Source of the DNA: Isoetes taiwanensis
Lineage: Eukaryota; Streptophyta; Lycopodiopsida; Isoetales; Isoetaceae
DNA length: 64,000 bases
NCBI GenBank assembly: GCA_021234155.1
Contig: JAJEKV010000016.1
Coordinates: 188,001 to 252,000 of the forward strand
Direction of reading: 5' to 3'
Shown here: positions 33,301 through 43,770 of the stretch, piece after piece
Numbering within the stretch: position 1 is the first letter of the stretch
How the letters are laid out: every line of letters begins with the position of its first letter
The notes under the pieces: model-generated
The model's database searches: none
Told to the model about the DNA's origin: nothing
The model's input: only the letters and a program-made list of their open reading frames with translations
Position numbers and translations under genes: made by a program

Positions 33301-35376
33301 CTGGAAGAGATAATTATGAATCTTTACCTGCTGTTCTATCTCCATCAAGTGTAAACTCACAGCTACATGCTTGTCATTGCTGAAAAGCAATAAGTCACTA
33401 CCCAAAAGAATTTGGGTCTACGGTAAAAGAGGAAGGAAAGGTTAAAAGCGAAAAAAATGGTTAAAATAGGTGTGCTTAAATGCAAACTTGAACTTAATTT
33501 CTATTTGGAACTACTCTTGTGACAAATCACGCAAGATACTATTTGAATCGCTTTAGAGAGCTAGCAAAGACAACCCTCCTTAATTCGGATATGAATTTGT
33601 ATTAGGGCTTTTAAAAGCTTTAGTTTCCTTTGCAGCTTTAAGTGTATTTGTTTGAAAGGAGAAAGCGAGAACTTACCTATAAGTCGCTATCTCGCTCATC
33701 CGTCCTGCAAAATGCATACAAAGATTATTACGAATACAAAGCTACCACACAATGTTATGTCCGAGCCAGCGATGGCTTACCTCCATGGCGAGATACCACC
33801 GTCGTGTCATCCACAAATTTGGGACAGAGGCACACTATTGCCTGAGCCCAAAGGGCTAATTGGGGTTGTTCGATTCCTCTCTCCACCGGACTCTTTGTGA
33901 AGAAATCTGCCCGCCTTTAAAGAATCAATTGGAGCAAGATCCGATTTGCTTGTCCGGTTGAGAGCCCAGTGAGGCCGATTCTGGATGAGCCATGAGAACC
34001 CGACTTAGGGATTCGGCATGCGGGAGGTGCGGAGTAGCCTCGCTCCCTTTGCACTGCCATGGATCTTTATGCAATCGTCGCCGCCTCGCGGACCGCCCGC
34101 CCTCGCTAACCCTAGCAAAAAAAAACCATGTTAAAAGAATATGACGTGGCATCATCTCCTCCATTGATTTCATCAAATCTGGGCCGCCCAAATTAGGGCT
34201 GGGTCCAACACTTACACAATAACATTATAATATAAGATATAGTGTGTGCAGAGATGACACAGGGAACACAGTTTGTCTCTATTCTAACAATGCATTTGTA
34301 TTGAAAGTGAGAGTCTCACTATTGAAAAAGAACAAACGCATGTCTGAATCGGTAAATCTAATTTGCATATTGTTTTTCGAATCATTTTTAAGCCTTCAAT
34401 TCCGACCATCTTGCTTAGTCCTTCTTTACTTCTAGAGTGTTATCCTTATAAGAACCCTCTTAGGTGTTTGTTGTTGTTGGGCTAGCGGTGATACAATGCT
34501 TCATTCTCTCCTTTATGCTCCAATGTCCTTTTCGACTCCACTCAATTCTCTATGGAATGCTACAATGTCTGTTTTTTACTCAATGCCAGCTGGTCAGATT
34601 TTAAGCAGGGTAGGAAAGCTCATTCTTCAATGCCATGTCTCATGAGAACATAATTTAATGTTGAGATTCCATTAAAGCCTTAAAGAAAAAGAACTTAGTT
34701 TTTCATAAATTCAACATGGGATATATATATTAAGAAAATCCATTAAAAGATCATCTTTCATATTTTGCAATGTTACATATTTAATTGGCAAGAGTCACAA
34801 ACATGTGTCTCATTATTTATTTGCGCACACAATTAAAATGTCATTATTTTTAAAAGTAGCTCTAATTAAAGGCGCAAAATACTTTTAGAGGTAGCTATAG
34901 ATAAAGGAGTAACACATAATGAACAAATTGTGTAAGCGCACACACAATAATGCAATGCCTACAAAAGGTTACGTGGTGGTGTTCACAACACATCCATAGC
35001 CACAACACACATCTACATAACACAACACATCCATAGCCACAACACACATCCATATTCATATATAAGCAACAAGACATCATAGCTACAACAACATATCCAT
35101 ATTCATATACAATCAACAACAGAGAGTGACTTAATGAGATCTTATACACAACATCAACAACTCATAGACATGACCACTTGCAGACTCTCAAAATGACCCG
35201 ATGGCTTAGACTTGCAATCTGTAGGTTTGCAAAATTATTCAATGGCCTGGAAGTTATTGTATGCGAATGCAAAGTTCCAATGGTCTAGAAGTTATTGTAG
35301 GCAAATGCACAAGTTCCAGGTTCCCGACACTTGCAAGTTCCAAATTATGCCCAGCAACGCTGGGCACCATTACTAG
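30360..35376 (+). mobile_element. Helitron 2 inserted in copia unit C
   Basis: It starts TCCTATATTATAATG at 30360 after A30359 and ends with hairpin GCCCAGCAACGCTGGGC (35349-35365) and CTAG (35373-35376) before T35377. Units A, B and D give the empty site, with no duplication. It is colinear with Helitron 1 (7558-10235) over its whole length apart from the nested Helitron 3. The distal 1.1 kb (34.2-35.4 kb) is almost identical to 9.1-10.2 kb, while the first 1.5 kb differs at many short positions. No Rep/helicase is encoded, so it needs a partner in trans. Confidence 0.93.
31902..34237 (-). mobile_element. Helitron 3, inverted, nested inside Helitron 2
   Basis: On the minus strand it starts TCTTATATTATAATG at 34237 and ends in the GCCCAGCAACGCTGGGC hairpin (31913-31929) and CTAG (31902-31905). 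It lies between A and T on its own strand. Helitron 1 gives the empty site at 9071-9080 (CATTA|TATAGTG). Its interior (about 31.93-34.2 kb) differs from Helitron 1, so it is a distinct member with the same ends. Near its 5' end the GC-richer stretch 33640-34190 looks like captured gene-like DNA, unidentified. Confidence 0.9.
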
Positions 35377-38300
35377 TCTATATATGTTACCATCATTCTG
35401 CAATTTTTCAAAACCCTGTTCTTTGAGATAATTATTTATGCAAAAATACCATTCCCTTGGAGCTTGTTTAAGTCCATAAACAGCTCTATTCAATCTCCAA
35501 ACTTTATCTTTTCCCCTTTCATAGCCTGGAGCCTGCCTCATGTAAACTTTTTCATCCAATTTAGCATTAAGAAATGCTGTTTTCACATCCATGTGATGCA
35601 GCTCGAGGTTTAAGGCATTTGCCAATCCCAAAAGCACTCTTATACTTGTAAGCTTGACAATAGGTGAGTAGGTTTCTTCAAAGTCTTTCCCTTTCTTTTG
35701 TGTAAATCCTTGAGCAACAAGACGAGCCTTGTACTTTTTTGTACCATCCACTCCTTCTTTGATCTTAAATATCCATTTACTTCCAATTATATTGTGATCT
35801 GCTGGGCATTCAACCAGTTCATATGTTTCTGTTTCCTCAAATGAGGAGAGCTCATCATTCATTGCTTCTTCCCACTTGTTCTTGTATGCGGACATGTCGA
35901 TTGCTTCATTGCTTGTTGTTGGAATATTTTCATCCGCCACTAATGCCATTATTTGATCATAATCATGACCTAAGGCTTCAAGTCTCCTACTCCTCCCTGT
36001 GTCATTCCTTCCATAGATTTCTTTGTCTATATTAGCTTCCTCCAATAGCCTTTCAGCCTGTGACTTCCTTTTGGTTTTGGTTCCTTGTTCTTCAGCATTG
36101 TTCTCTTGCATGTCTTTTTTTCGCCACTTGTCTATCCTTAGGATTTTCTACCTGATTTAGTTCATCATCATCAGCATCCAATATGCTGTCCATTGGCTTA
36201 TTCTGAGGTTTCTCCAAGCGGTGCCCTTGTTGAGTTCAGATTTTGTCTTATCTTTTGTCTTTATAGACAATGTTTTCGTCAAACAACACATCTCTGCTCA
36301 CAACTACTGATCTTGAGCTTGGAATAAAAATTCTGAACCCCTTACTTTCTTCATCATACCCTACTAGAAAACCTACTTCAGCTTTATTGTCCAATTTCTT
36401 TCTTAATTCAGATGGTATATGAGTGTATGCTAAACATCCATACACTTTGAATATGTCATAATCTAAATTAATTTTGTTACTTGACCACACAAGATCAGGG
36501 ATGTTACCTTGTAAACTTGAAGATGGTAGTCTATTTTGTATGGTTACTGCTGTCTTCAATGCTTCCTCCCACAGATAGTTAGGTAGACCACTAGCCTTGA
36601 TCATGGACCGGACAGCATCCATTAAAGTCCTATTTCTTCTCTCTGCAACACCATTCTGTTGAGGGGTGTACCTGCATGTCATCTGCCTTTTTATCCCATT
36701 AGCAATGCAAAAAAGTCTGAATTTAGTGGACAAATATTCTCCTCCCCTATCAGATCGAATGCACTTCACCTTTTTTCCTGTTTGTCTCTCCATTTCAGTC
36801 ACATAATGCTTGAAAGCACTCAATGCTTGAGATTTTTTTTCTAAACAATAACATTTGCATTTTCTAGAATGATCATCTATGAATGATATAAAGTACCTTT
36901 TGTTTGTTCTTCCTTTCACATTGAGAGGTCCACACAAGTCTGTGTGCACAAGTTCCAATACTTCCCCTGCTCTATTCTTGCTTCTCTTGAATGGCAACCT
37001 GTTAAGTTTTCCCAATGCACATCCTTCACAAAGCAGTTTTCCAGAATCTGTACTGTTGCATTCAATCCATCCTTTTTTAGTTAAACTCTTAATATTGTTG
37101 AAATGAGTGTGAGCTAACCTGCTATGCCACAATTTGAAATCTGGAGTACACACAGCATTAATTTCATCATAAACTGAATTTTCCAATTGGAAAAGATTTC
37201 CCACACGTTTGGCAATAAACTTCTTTTCATTTCCCAAAAAGATATTACATTCATGAGAGTCAAAATTGACTCTATAGCCAAGGTCTACTAACTGACTAAT
37301 CAGAAATCAAATTTTTAATTATGCTAGGCACGCATAAAACATTTTCAATATCAACTACATTTCCTTCTAGATCTGTCAACTGCAACAATCCTTTTCCTTC
37401 AATGGCTTGTAAAGCTCCATTTCCCACTTGCACACTTCTAGTACAATTTTTGGAGACCTTTTTCAGTAGATCAGTGGTTTGCACTCTTGATCTTTCAGCT
37501 CCACTATCAACTACAAAGAGAATGAGAGGTTTTGTTAGCAACTTTTTCATCAAAACGACAAATTCATTAGTTACCTCTTCCTCATCTTGATTGCACTCTT
37601 TATCTTCACTTTCATGTTCTTTAGCAATGAAGGTTCCAGCAGATTTTCTTCCCCCTTTTCCCCTTGCATCTCCCTTTTTTCCTTTTCCATTATAGTCCTT
37701 TGGAGTTGGACATTTGGCTGCCAAATGTCCCCTGCCTCCACAGTTATAACAGTTGAATTCCCTTCTCAATTTAGGGCATTTGTTTTTAACATGTCCCTCC
37801 TCATTACAATTGTAGCAAGTCACCCTCCTGAATGGGCCTTTTCCCTTTTTCCCAAAGATATAAGATTTCAGCACCTTCCTCATCATTATTTTTGGCAACC
37901 TTCTTTTGTTCTACTTCTGTCCTCAAAATATTCTCAGCCTCATCTCTATTCTTAGCCACATTTCTGATAAACAAACCCAATTGTTCATTCTCAATTACTG
38001 CCCTGGCAATAGCAAGCACTTGAAACCTTTCAGACAAGTCAACTCCGAAGCAGACTAGGTCAGCCACAATATTGTCAAACTTGTTAAAAAAGTCTGACAA
38101 GTCATCCTCATCATGTAGCTTTAAATTCCCAAGTTCTTTGTCAAGCAGATCTATTTGAGAAGATGTCTTTTCTTCGAAATGTTTAATCAAGTACATCCAC
38201 ATTTCTCTTGGAGTCTTATTCCTTAACTTCAATCTTATAGTAGGACTTACCTTGGAGGATATAATTCCTTGTGCCTCCTTCACCCTTGCATACTCTGATT

Positions 38301-38580
38301 TGGTGCCTTTAACTCCTTCAGCAGATTCAGCTGAATTTACTTCTCCCGAGCTCTCTGACTCATTAGCATTGGTTCCCCCAGATCTTGCAACTACACTTGC
38401 AGATGATCTCATGCCTGTGCTTGGTGAATTGTCACCTAAGGGATTAACCAAATCCCAAAGCTCCTCTACTTCTAAGATGTGTATTATGGAGTCCTTCCAA
38501 ACTTGGAAACCAGGACCACCTTTATACACATCTACAGCACTCAAGAGACTTGCCCCGAATCTACTTGACATTCTGGACAA
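35377..38580 (-). pseudogene. copia unit C, gag to RT (right of Helitron)
   Basis: It contains gag (38580-37804), CCHC knuckles and protease (37898-37296), integrase with DDE motif (37237-36248) and the RT N-terminal part (36111 leftwards to 35377). The frame breaks near 37850, 37290, 36240 and 36115. Gag, integrase and RT motifs match unit A almost residue for residue. The RT is completed beyond the Helitron at 30359. Confidence 0.88.
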
Positions 38581-38615
38581 TTTCCACTGACCACTTAACC
38601 TGCTCTGATACAGGA

Positions 38616-39274
38616 TGTGAGAATTAGAGCATAAATCAATAACTTAAAACCACATACTTAGATCAATCCAATGAACTCTCAATGTATTGGATAAATCTCA
38701 TAGTATTCAATTCAAAACCACTAGTGCCAAATTGCCAATGAAATGGTTTAATAACACACTTGTATAATTTACACAATACACACGAATTGCAATCCAATGG
38801 TTGTATTAGAGCAATTCTTCAAACCTTCGATAATGCCTTCCCTTTTCTCCTTGGTACATGGCGCACACGATCACTTTGTATATGGTTCTCATTCATGTCC
38901 GGTATCTTAAGCTCAAGTTCGGCCGGTTTTAGGAGGAAGTTTAGCAGATCGGTCCGTTTGTAGATAGAGTTTCCATTTTTTGAGTTTCGTTTGCCTCCAA
39001 AACGCGATCTCCTCAAATCATATTTACACATTAAATATTCAACTTCAAAGGTTCAATTGTTAAACGAACCTTACTATCTCCTTAATATAACTTATTTAAC
39101 CTTATGCCATAAGGTTCTAAGTTCTCCCTTATTTGAAACCCCCGTAGTAGCCGGACAAACTGTACATGTGATTGCCATTTAGATTTCTTTGCCGCATTGA
39201 ACATCTAGGGCATTTCTGTTCTCTGCTGTCATGGCATATTGCCAAAGTGAATTATGCAATAACATATTCCAACA
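38616..39274 (-). repeat. copia LTR4 (shared by units C and D)
   Basis: 659 bp, matching the other LTRs but more altered between 38850 and 39420, again mostly at CAG/CTG positions (for example CCCCGTAGTAGCCGGACAAAC for CCCTGTGTAGCACAGACAAAC). Confidence 0.88.
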
Positions 39275-39639
39275 CTCCTCCTTTATTGCATAATCACATA
39301 ACCTCCAATCTATATACATTGAGCAGTGATGTGCATGTCTGAACTGCGCTATTTGCTCATATTTTTCGGGTGCATGTCCGAATCGCACTACTATTGTTGA
39401 CTGACTTTATATTAAGCACACACAATTTCAGCGATAAGACCTATGCTCCAAATAAATTGGCAGTGACCACTGAATATCTTATACAAGTCTGTACTGCATC
39501 ATTTTTCTAGCTGCACATCTCTCACTGATAGGAACTTTAGTTCAGATATCATTTTTCTAGCTGTACATCTCTCACTGATAGGAACTTTAGTTCAGATACA
39601 TTCTGCACAGAACAGTAAACTTTCTCCTCCTCTATTATA

Positions 39640-41564
39640 TTACTGAACTTTGAGTGCATTCCTGAACTGTACAAATTTGCTTTCTGGCAAGGCCTTTGTA
39701 AATACATCTGCTACTTGTTCTGATGTATTCACATATATCAATTTAATGTAACCCTTTGAAACCAAATCCCTAACAAAGTGCATGTTTAACTCAATATGCT
39801 TTGTTCTTTCATGGTCAATGGGATTCTTTGCAATTGCTATTTGAGAATCAGTGAAGATCTCTGTAGATGTCATCTGCTTGCAGTTCAATTCTTCCAATAG
39901 TCTTCTTAGCCATGCAATCTCCCTTGCCACTAAGGAAGATGTACAGTATTCAACTTCAAATTTGAAGATAGTGCTATTGCACTTTGTTTTTTACATTTCC
40001 AGTTTATAGCTCCTCCTGCCAAGAATACCACAAAGCCAGAAGTGGATTTTCGTGAAGCCAGGTCTCCTCCCCAGTCTGCATCACTAAAGGCATAAATATT
40101 GAGATCTTTTGAATCATACATTATTCCTTGATCTCTTGTACCCTTGAGGTATTTTAAGACTCTTTTCCCTGCCAGCCAGTGTTCTTTGGTTGGGTTGTTG
40201 CAACTTCTACTTAAGATATTGACCACATAGGATATATCTGGCCTGCTATTGTTGGCTAGATAGAGTAAGCAACCAACCAACTCTCTGTAAGGTATTTTCT
40301 CCATTTCTTCCTTTTCTTTGTCAGTCATTTCCTTCTGTTTGTCAACTTATGTCCACCAGGACCAGCGGCGTTTTAACAATGTGAGCATCTCTCATGTTGA
40401 ATCTGTTGAGCATATTATCAATGTGCTTTCCTTGAGTTAATTTCAGCCAATTCTTTTCTCTATCCCTTGTGACCTCGATTCCCAAAAAATGCTTCAGCTC
40501 TCCTAAGTCTGTCATTTTATATCTAGCTTTCAACATGTTTTTGCACAAGTTTAGTGTTTTTGTATCATTAGCAACCATGATACAATCGTCTACATACAAA
40601 GCTATAATGCAGTACTTATTTTCCACCTTGTATCTATATATGTTACCATCATTCTGCAATTTTTCAAAACCCTGTTCTTTGAGATAATTATTTATGCAAA
40701 AATACCATTCCCTTGGAGCTTGTTTAAGTCCATAAACAGCTCTATTCAATCTCAAACTTTATCTTTTCCCCTTTCATAGCACGGAGCCTGCCTCATGTAA
40801 ACTTTTTCATCCAATTTAGCATTAAGAAATTTTTTCACATCCATGTGATGCAGCTCGAGGTTTAAGGCATTTGCCAATCCCAAAAGCACTCTTATACTTG
40901 TAAGCTTGACAATAGGTGAGTAGGTTTCTTCAAAGTCTTTCCCTTTCTTTTGTGTAAATCCTTGAGCAACAAGACGAGCCTTGTACTTTTTGTACCATCC
41001 ACTCCTTCTTTGATCTTAAATATCCATTTACTTCCAATTATATTGTGATCTCTTTGGGCATTCAACGGTTCATATGTTTCGTTTCCTCAAATGAGGAGAG
41101 CTCATCATTCATTGCTTCTTCCCACTTGTTCTTGTCGGACATGTCGATTGCTTCATTAAGCTTGTTGTTGGAATATTTTCATCCGCCACTAATGCCATTA
41201 TTTGATCATAATCATGACCTAAGGCTTCAAGTCTCCTACTCCTCCCTGTGTCATTCCTTCCATAGATTTCTTTGTCTATATTAGCTTCCTCCAATAGCCT
41301 TTCAGCCTGTGACTTCCTTTTGGTTTTGGTTCCTTGTTCTTCAGCATTGTTCTCTTGCATGTCTTTTTCTGCCACTTGTCTATCCTTAGGATTTTCTACC
41401 TGATTTAGTTCATCATCATCAGCGTCCAATATGCTGTCATCCTCCTGAATAGCCAGTACTTGACATTCAAATAGCCAGTACTTGAATAGCCAGTACTTGA
41501 AATGCAAATCTACTTGACATTCTGGACAATTTCCACTGACCACTTAACCTGCTCTGATACCAGA
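39640..41564 (-). pseudogene. copia unit D, large gag-integrase deletion
   Basis: RNase H (39930-39640 and 40328-39930) and RT (40755-40342, then decayed frames to 41109) are present. The first gag codons remain beside LTR5 (about 41510-41545). Everything between the gag start and the pre-RT spacer is missing, which removes the rest of gag, protease and integrase. At the deletion joint lie three copies of AATAGCCAGTACTTGA (about 41450-41502), a filler absent from the other units. Confidence 0.85.
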
Positions 41565-42218
41565 TGTGAGAATTAGAGCATAAATCAATAACTTAAAACC
41601 ACATACTTAGATCAATCCAATGAACTCTCAATGTATTGGATAAATCTCATAGTATTCAATTCAAAACCACTAGTGCCAAATTGCCAATGAAATGGTTTAA
41701 TAACACACTTGTATAATTTACACAATACACACGAATTGCAATCCAATGGTTGTATTAGAGCAATTCTTCAAACCTTCGATAATGCCTTCCCTTTTCTCCT
41801 TGGTCGCAACTGCACACGATCACTGTATATGGTTCTCATTCATGTCCCGGTATCTTAAGCTCAAGTTCGACGGTTTAGGAGGAGGTTTAGCAGATCGGTC
41901 CGGCTGTAGATAGAGTTTCCATTTTTGAGTTTCGTTTGCCTCCAAAACGCGATCTCCTCAAATCATATTTACACATTAAATATTCAACTTCAAAGGTTCA
42001 ATGGTTAAACGAACCTTACTATCTCCTTAATATAACTTATTTAACCTTATGCCATAAGGTTCTAAGTTCTCCCTTATTTGAAACCCTGTGTAGCACAGAC
42101 AAACTGTACATGTGATTGCCATTTAGATTCACTGCACAGATTGAACATCTAGGGCATTTCTGTTCTCTGCTGTCATGGCATATTGCCAAAGTGAATTATG
42201 CAATAACATATTCCAACA
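41565..42218 (-). repeat. copia LTR5 (right end of array)
   Basis: 654 bp. Its TGTTGGAATA end (minus strand, 42218) abuts the gypsy coding sequence GCCACAGGTGCAGTG, so this is the outer edge of the insertion. Its PBS (41551-41562) is the unaltered TGGTATCAGAGC, as at LTR1. Confidence 0.9.
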
Positions 42219-42640
42219 AGCCACAGGTGCAGTGCTCATGCAAGAAGAGCGGGTAATAGCGTATGACTCCAGGAAGATGAACGACGCCGAAACGCGTTAC
42301 CCGACGCACGATCAGGAATTGCTTGCAGTTGTCAGGGCGTTAAGAATTTGGAGGCACTACCTCTTAGGAAGGAAGTTCCAGTTGGACACGGATCATCAGA
42401 GCCTCCAATATGTATTCACGCAACCACACCTTAACCTGAGGCAGCGAAGGTGGATGGACTTCCTCGAAGAGTATGACTTTAACATAGTCTACAAGCCGGG
42501 GAAGCTTAATGTGGTAGCAGATGCACTTTCAAGGCATCCGCTGACAACTAGAGTGCATTGCAATGCAATTTCGACACTCTCCAGCGATTTCGGAAAGAAG
42601 ATTGAAGAAACCTTGCCAACGGATGTGGACTTCAAGGAAG
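42219..42640 (+). pseudogene. gypsy RNase H, resumed after the copia array
   Basis: The frame continues RNase H from 17729: ATGAVLMQ, YDSRKMNDAETRYPTHDQELLAVV with the catalytic Glu, LDTDHQSLQYVF with an Asp, and FNIVYKPGKLNVVADALSRHP at the end of the domain. Base composition and codon use match 14.8-17.7 kb and differ from the AT-rich copia flank. Confidence 0.92.
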
Positions 42641-42800
42641 TATGGCAAGCTTGTGCAAGGAAGCAAGAACAGACAAGGAGAGGGAAACCTTCAAAAATTT
42701 TAAGAAGGAAGGTAACCTTCTGTACCATAAGAACAAGTTGTGCGTGCCTGAAACATTGTTGCATATTAAACGGGAGCAAATCATTGAAACGGGAGCAAAA
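42641..42800 (+). pseudogene. Start of gypsy integrase, truncated
   Basis: One frame over from RNase H, the sequence reads KKEGNLLYHKNKLCVPE, typical of the linker into the integrase zinc-binding domain. It breaks off around 42780-42800 into T- and A-rich runs. The integrase core, any chromodomain and the 3' LTR are absent, so the element is 3'-truncated. Confidence 0.75.
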
Positions 42801-43119
42801 GGAATATTCCTCAAAGATTTTTTTTTTTTCAAAAAAAGAGCTAAAATGAGGTAAAAAAATTATTTTGGTCATAAAATTGCATTTTGATCCCCAAAAAAAA
42901 AAAAAAAATCACTCATTTTTTTGTGCAAAGAGAAAATTGACTATGTCAAAGTGACACTTTTCCTAACAGTTAGAATTTACCTGAAGTGTGTTTTTAGAGA
43001 AAACCACCAATATAAGTGTACATCCTACACAACATTTTGTTAGCTTGGATTATATTCCAAAAATGGTACTTTTAGATTACAATGAGTCATTTTTTAATGA
43101 TATAATATTTCAAAGTACC
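42801..43119. other. AT-rich sequence, no gene seen
   Basis: Poly-T and poly-A runs (42820-42835, 42892-42910) and AT-rich DNA with no open frame of note. It may be the edge of the palindrome-bearing element that follows. Confidence 0.4.
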
Positions 43120-43770
43120 AAAATTGTAATCTGGAATACACTTTTGCTATTCAAGGATAACAGAAGTGTATTCTGGAATACACTTTTGCTTTCTTTGAAA
43201 GTCAAAGTGTATTCCAGAATACCCATTTGGTTTTGACGAAATCCAAAGTGTGTTCGATACGTGAAACTTTTCCGGAATAGCGAAACGGAAAAAATATCAA
43301 ACCCTTTTTGTATTCTAGAATACATTTCTTATTCTGGAATAGCAAAAGAGAAAGACAAAGCAATGCCAACTAGGCTTTTTGGATCATAGGGTTACATGGT
43401 TGAGGGGCTTCTCGACCCTTGTGGTGAATTTCCATGAACATTTCATGAACTAGGTATTTTTTATGAGTTTAAGGCATTTTCAATTTATTTAAATGACCTT
43501 GCTATTTTTTCTCCTTTTGTGAAGATACAAGATATTAGGAATATTGAGTCATGGTTGTGAAACAAAGAGAATATTTTCTGGAACACATATTCCAAAATAA
43601 TTTGTTTTGTTTCTTTTGCGGGGATACAAGATGGTAAGGGGTGTTGCAGAATAATTTGTTTTGTTTCTTCTCTGGGGGTACAAGATGGTAAGGGATACCG
43701 GGTCATGGTTCTAAAACAAAGAGGGAAATGTATTCTGGAATACACTTTGTATTCCAGAATAGGATTTTAG
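43120..43770. repeat. Array of GTATTCYRGAATAC palindromes, left cluster
   Basis: About eight full or partial copies of a 14-16-bp palindrome, TGTATTCTGGAATACA or close variants, occur near 43130, 43170, 43205, 43311, 43336, 43573, 43730 and 43750, often followed by CTTTTGCTTTC. The core TTCnnGAA resembles half of a heat-shock element, but the three-unit form is not seen. Clustered palindromes like this recall subterminal transposase-binding sites. Confidence 0.7.

Larger units (their letters stand above)
17730..42218 (-). mobile_element. Head-to-tail Ty1/copia array with shared LTRs, inserted in the gypsy RNase H
   Basis: Five LTRs of about 655 bp, TGTTGGAATA...AATTCTCACA on the minus strand, lie at 17851, 23103, 28350, 38616 and 41565. 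Each inner LTR has a gag start and PBS on its left and a polypurine tract (AAAGGAGGAG) on its right, so neighbouring elements share it. The array holds units A (18506-23102), B (23757-28349), C (29004-38615, with Helitrons), D (39275-41564, deleted) and a gag stub (17730-17850). The right edge is a true LTR end. The left edge lies within gag at a TTCCAA shared with the target. Confidence 0.9.
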
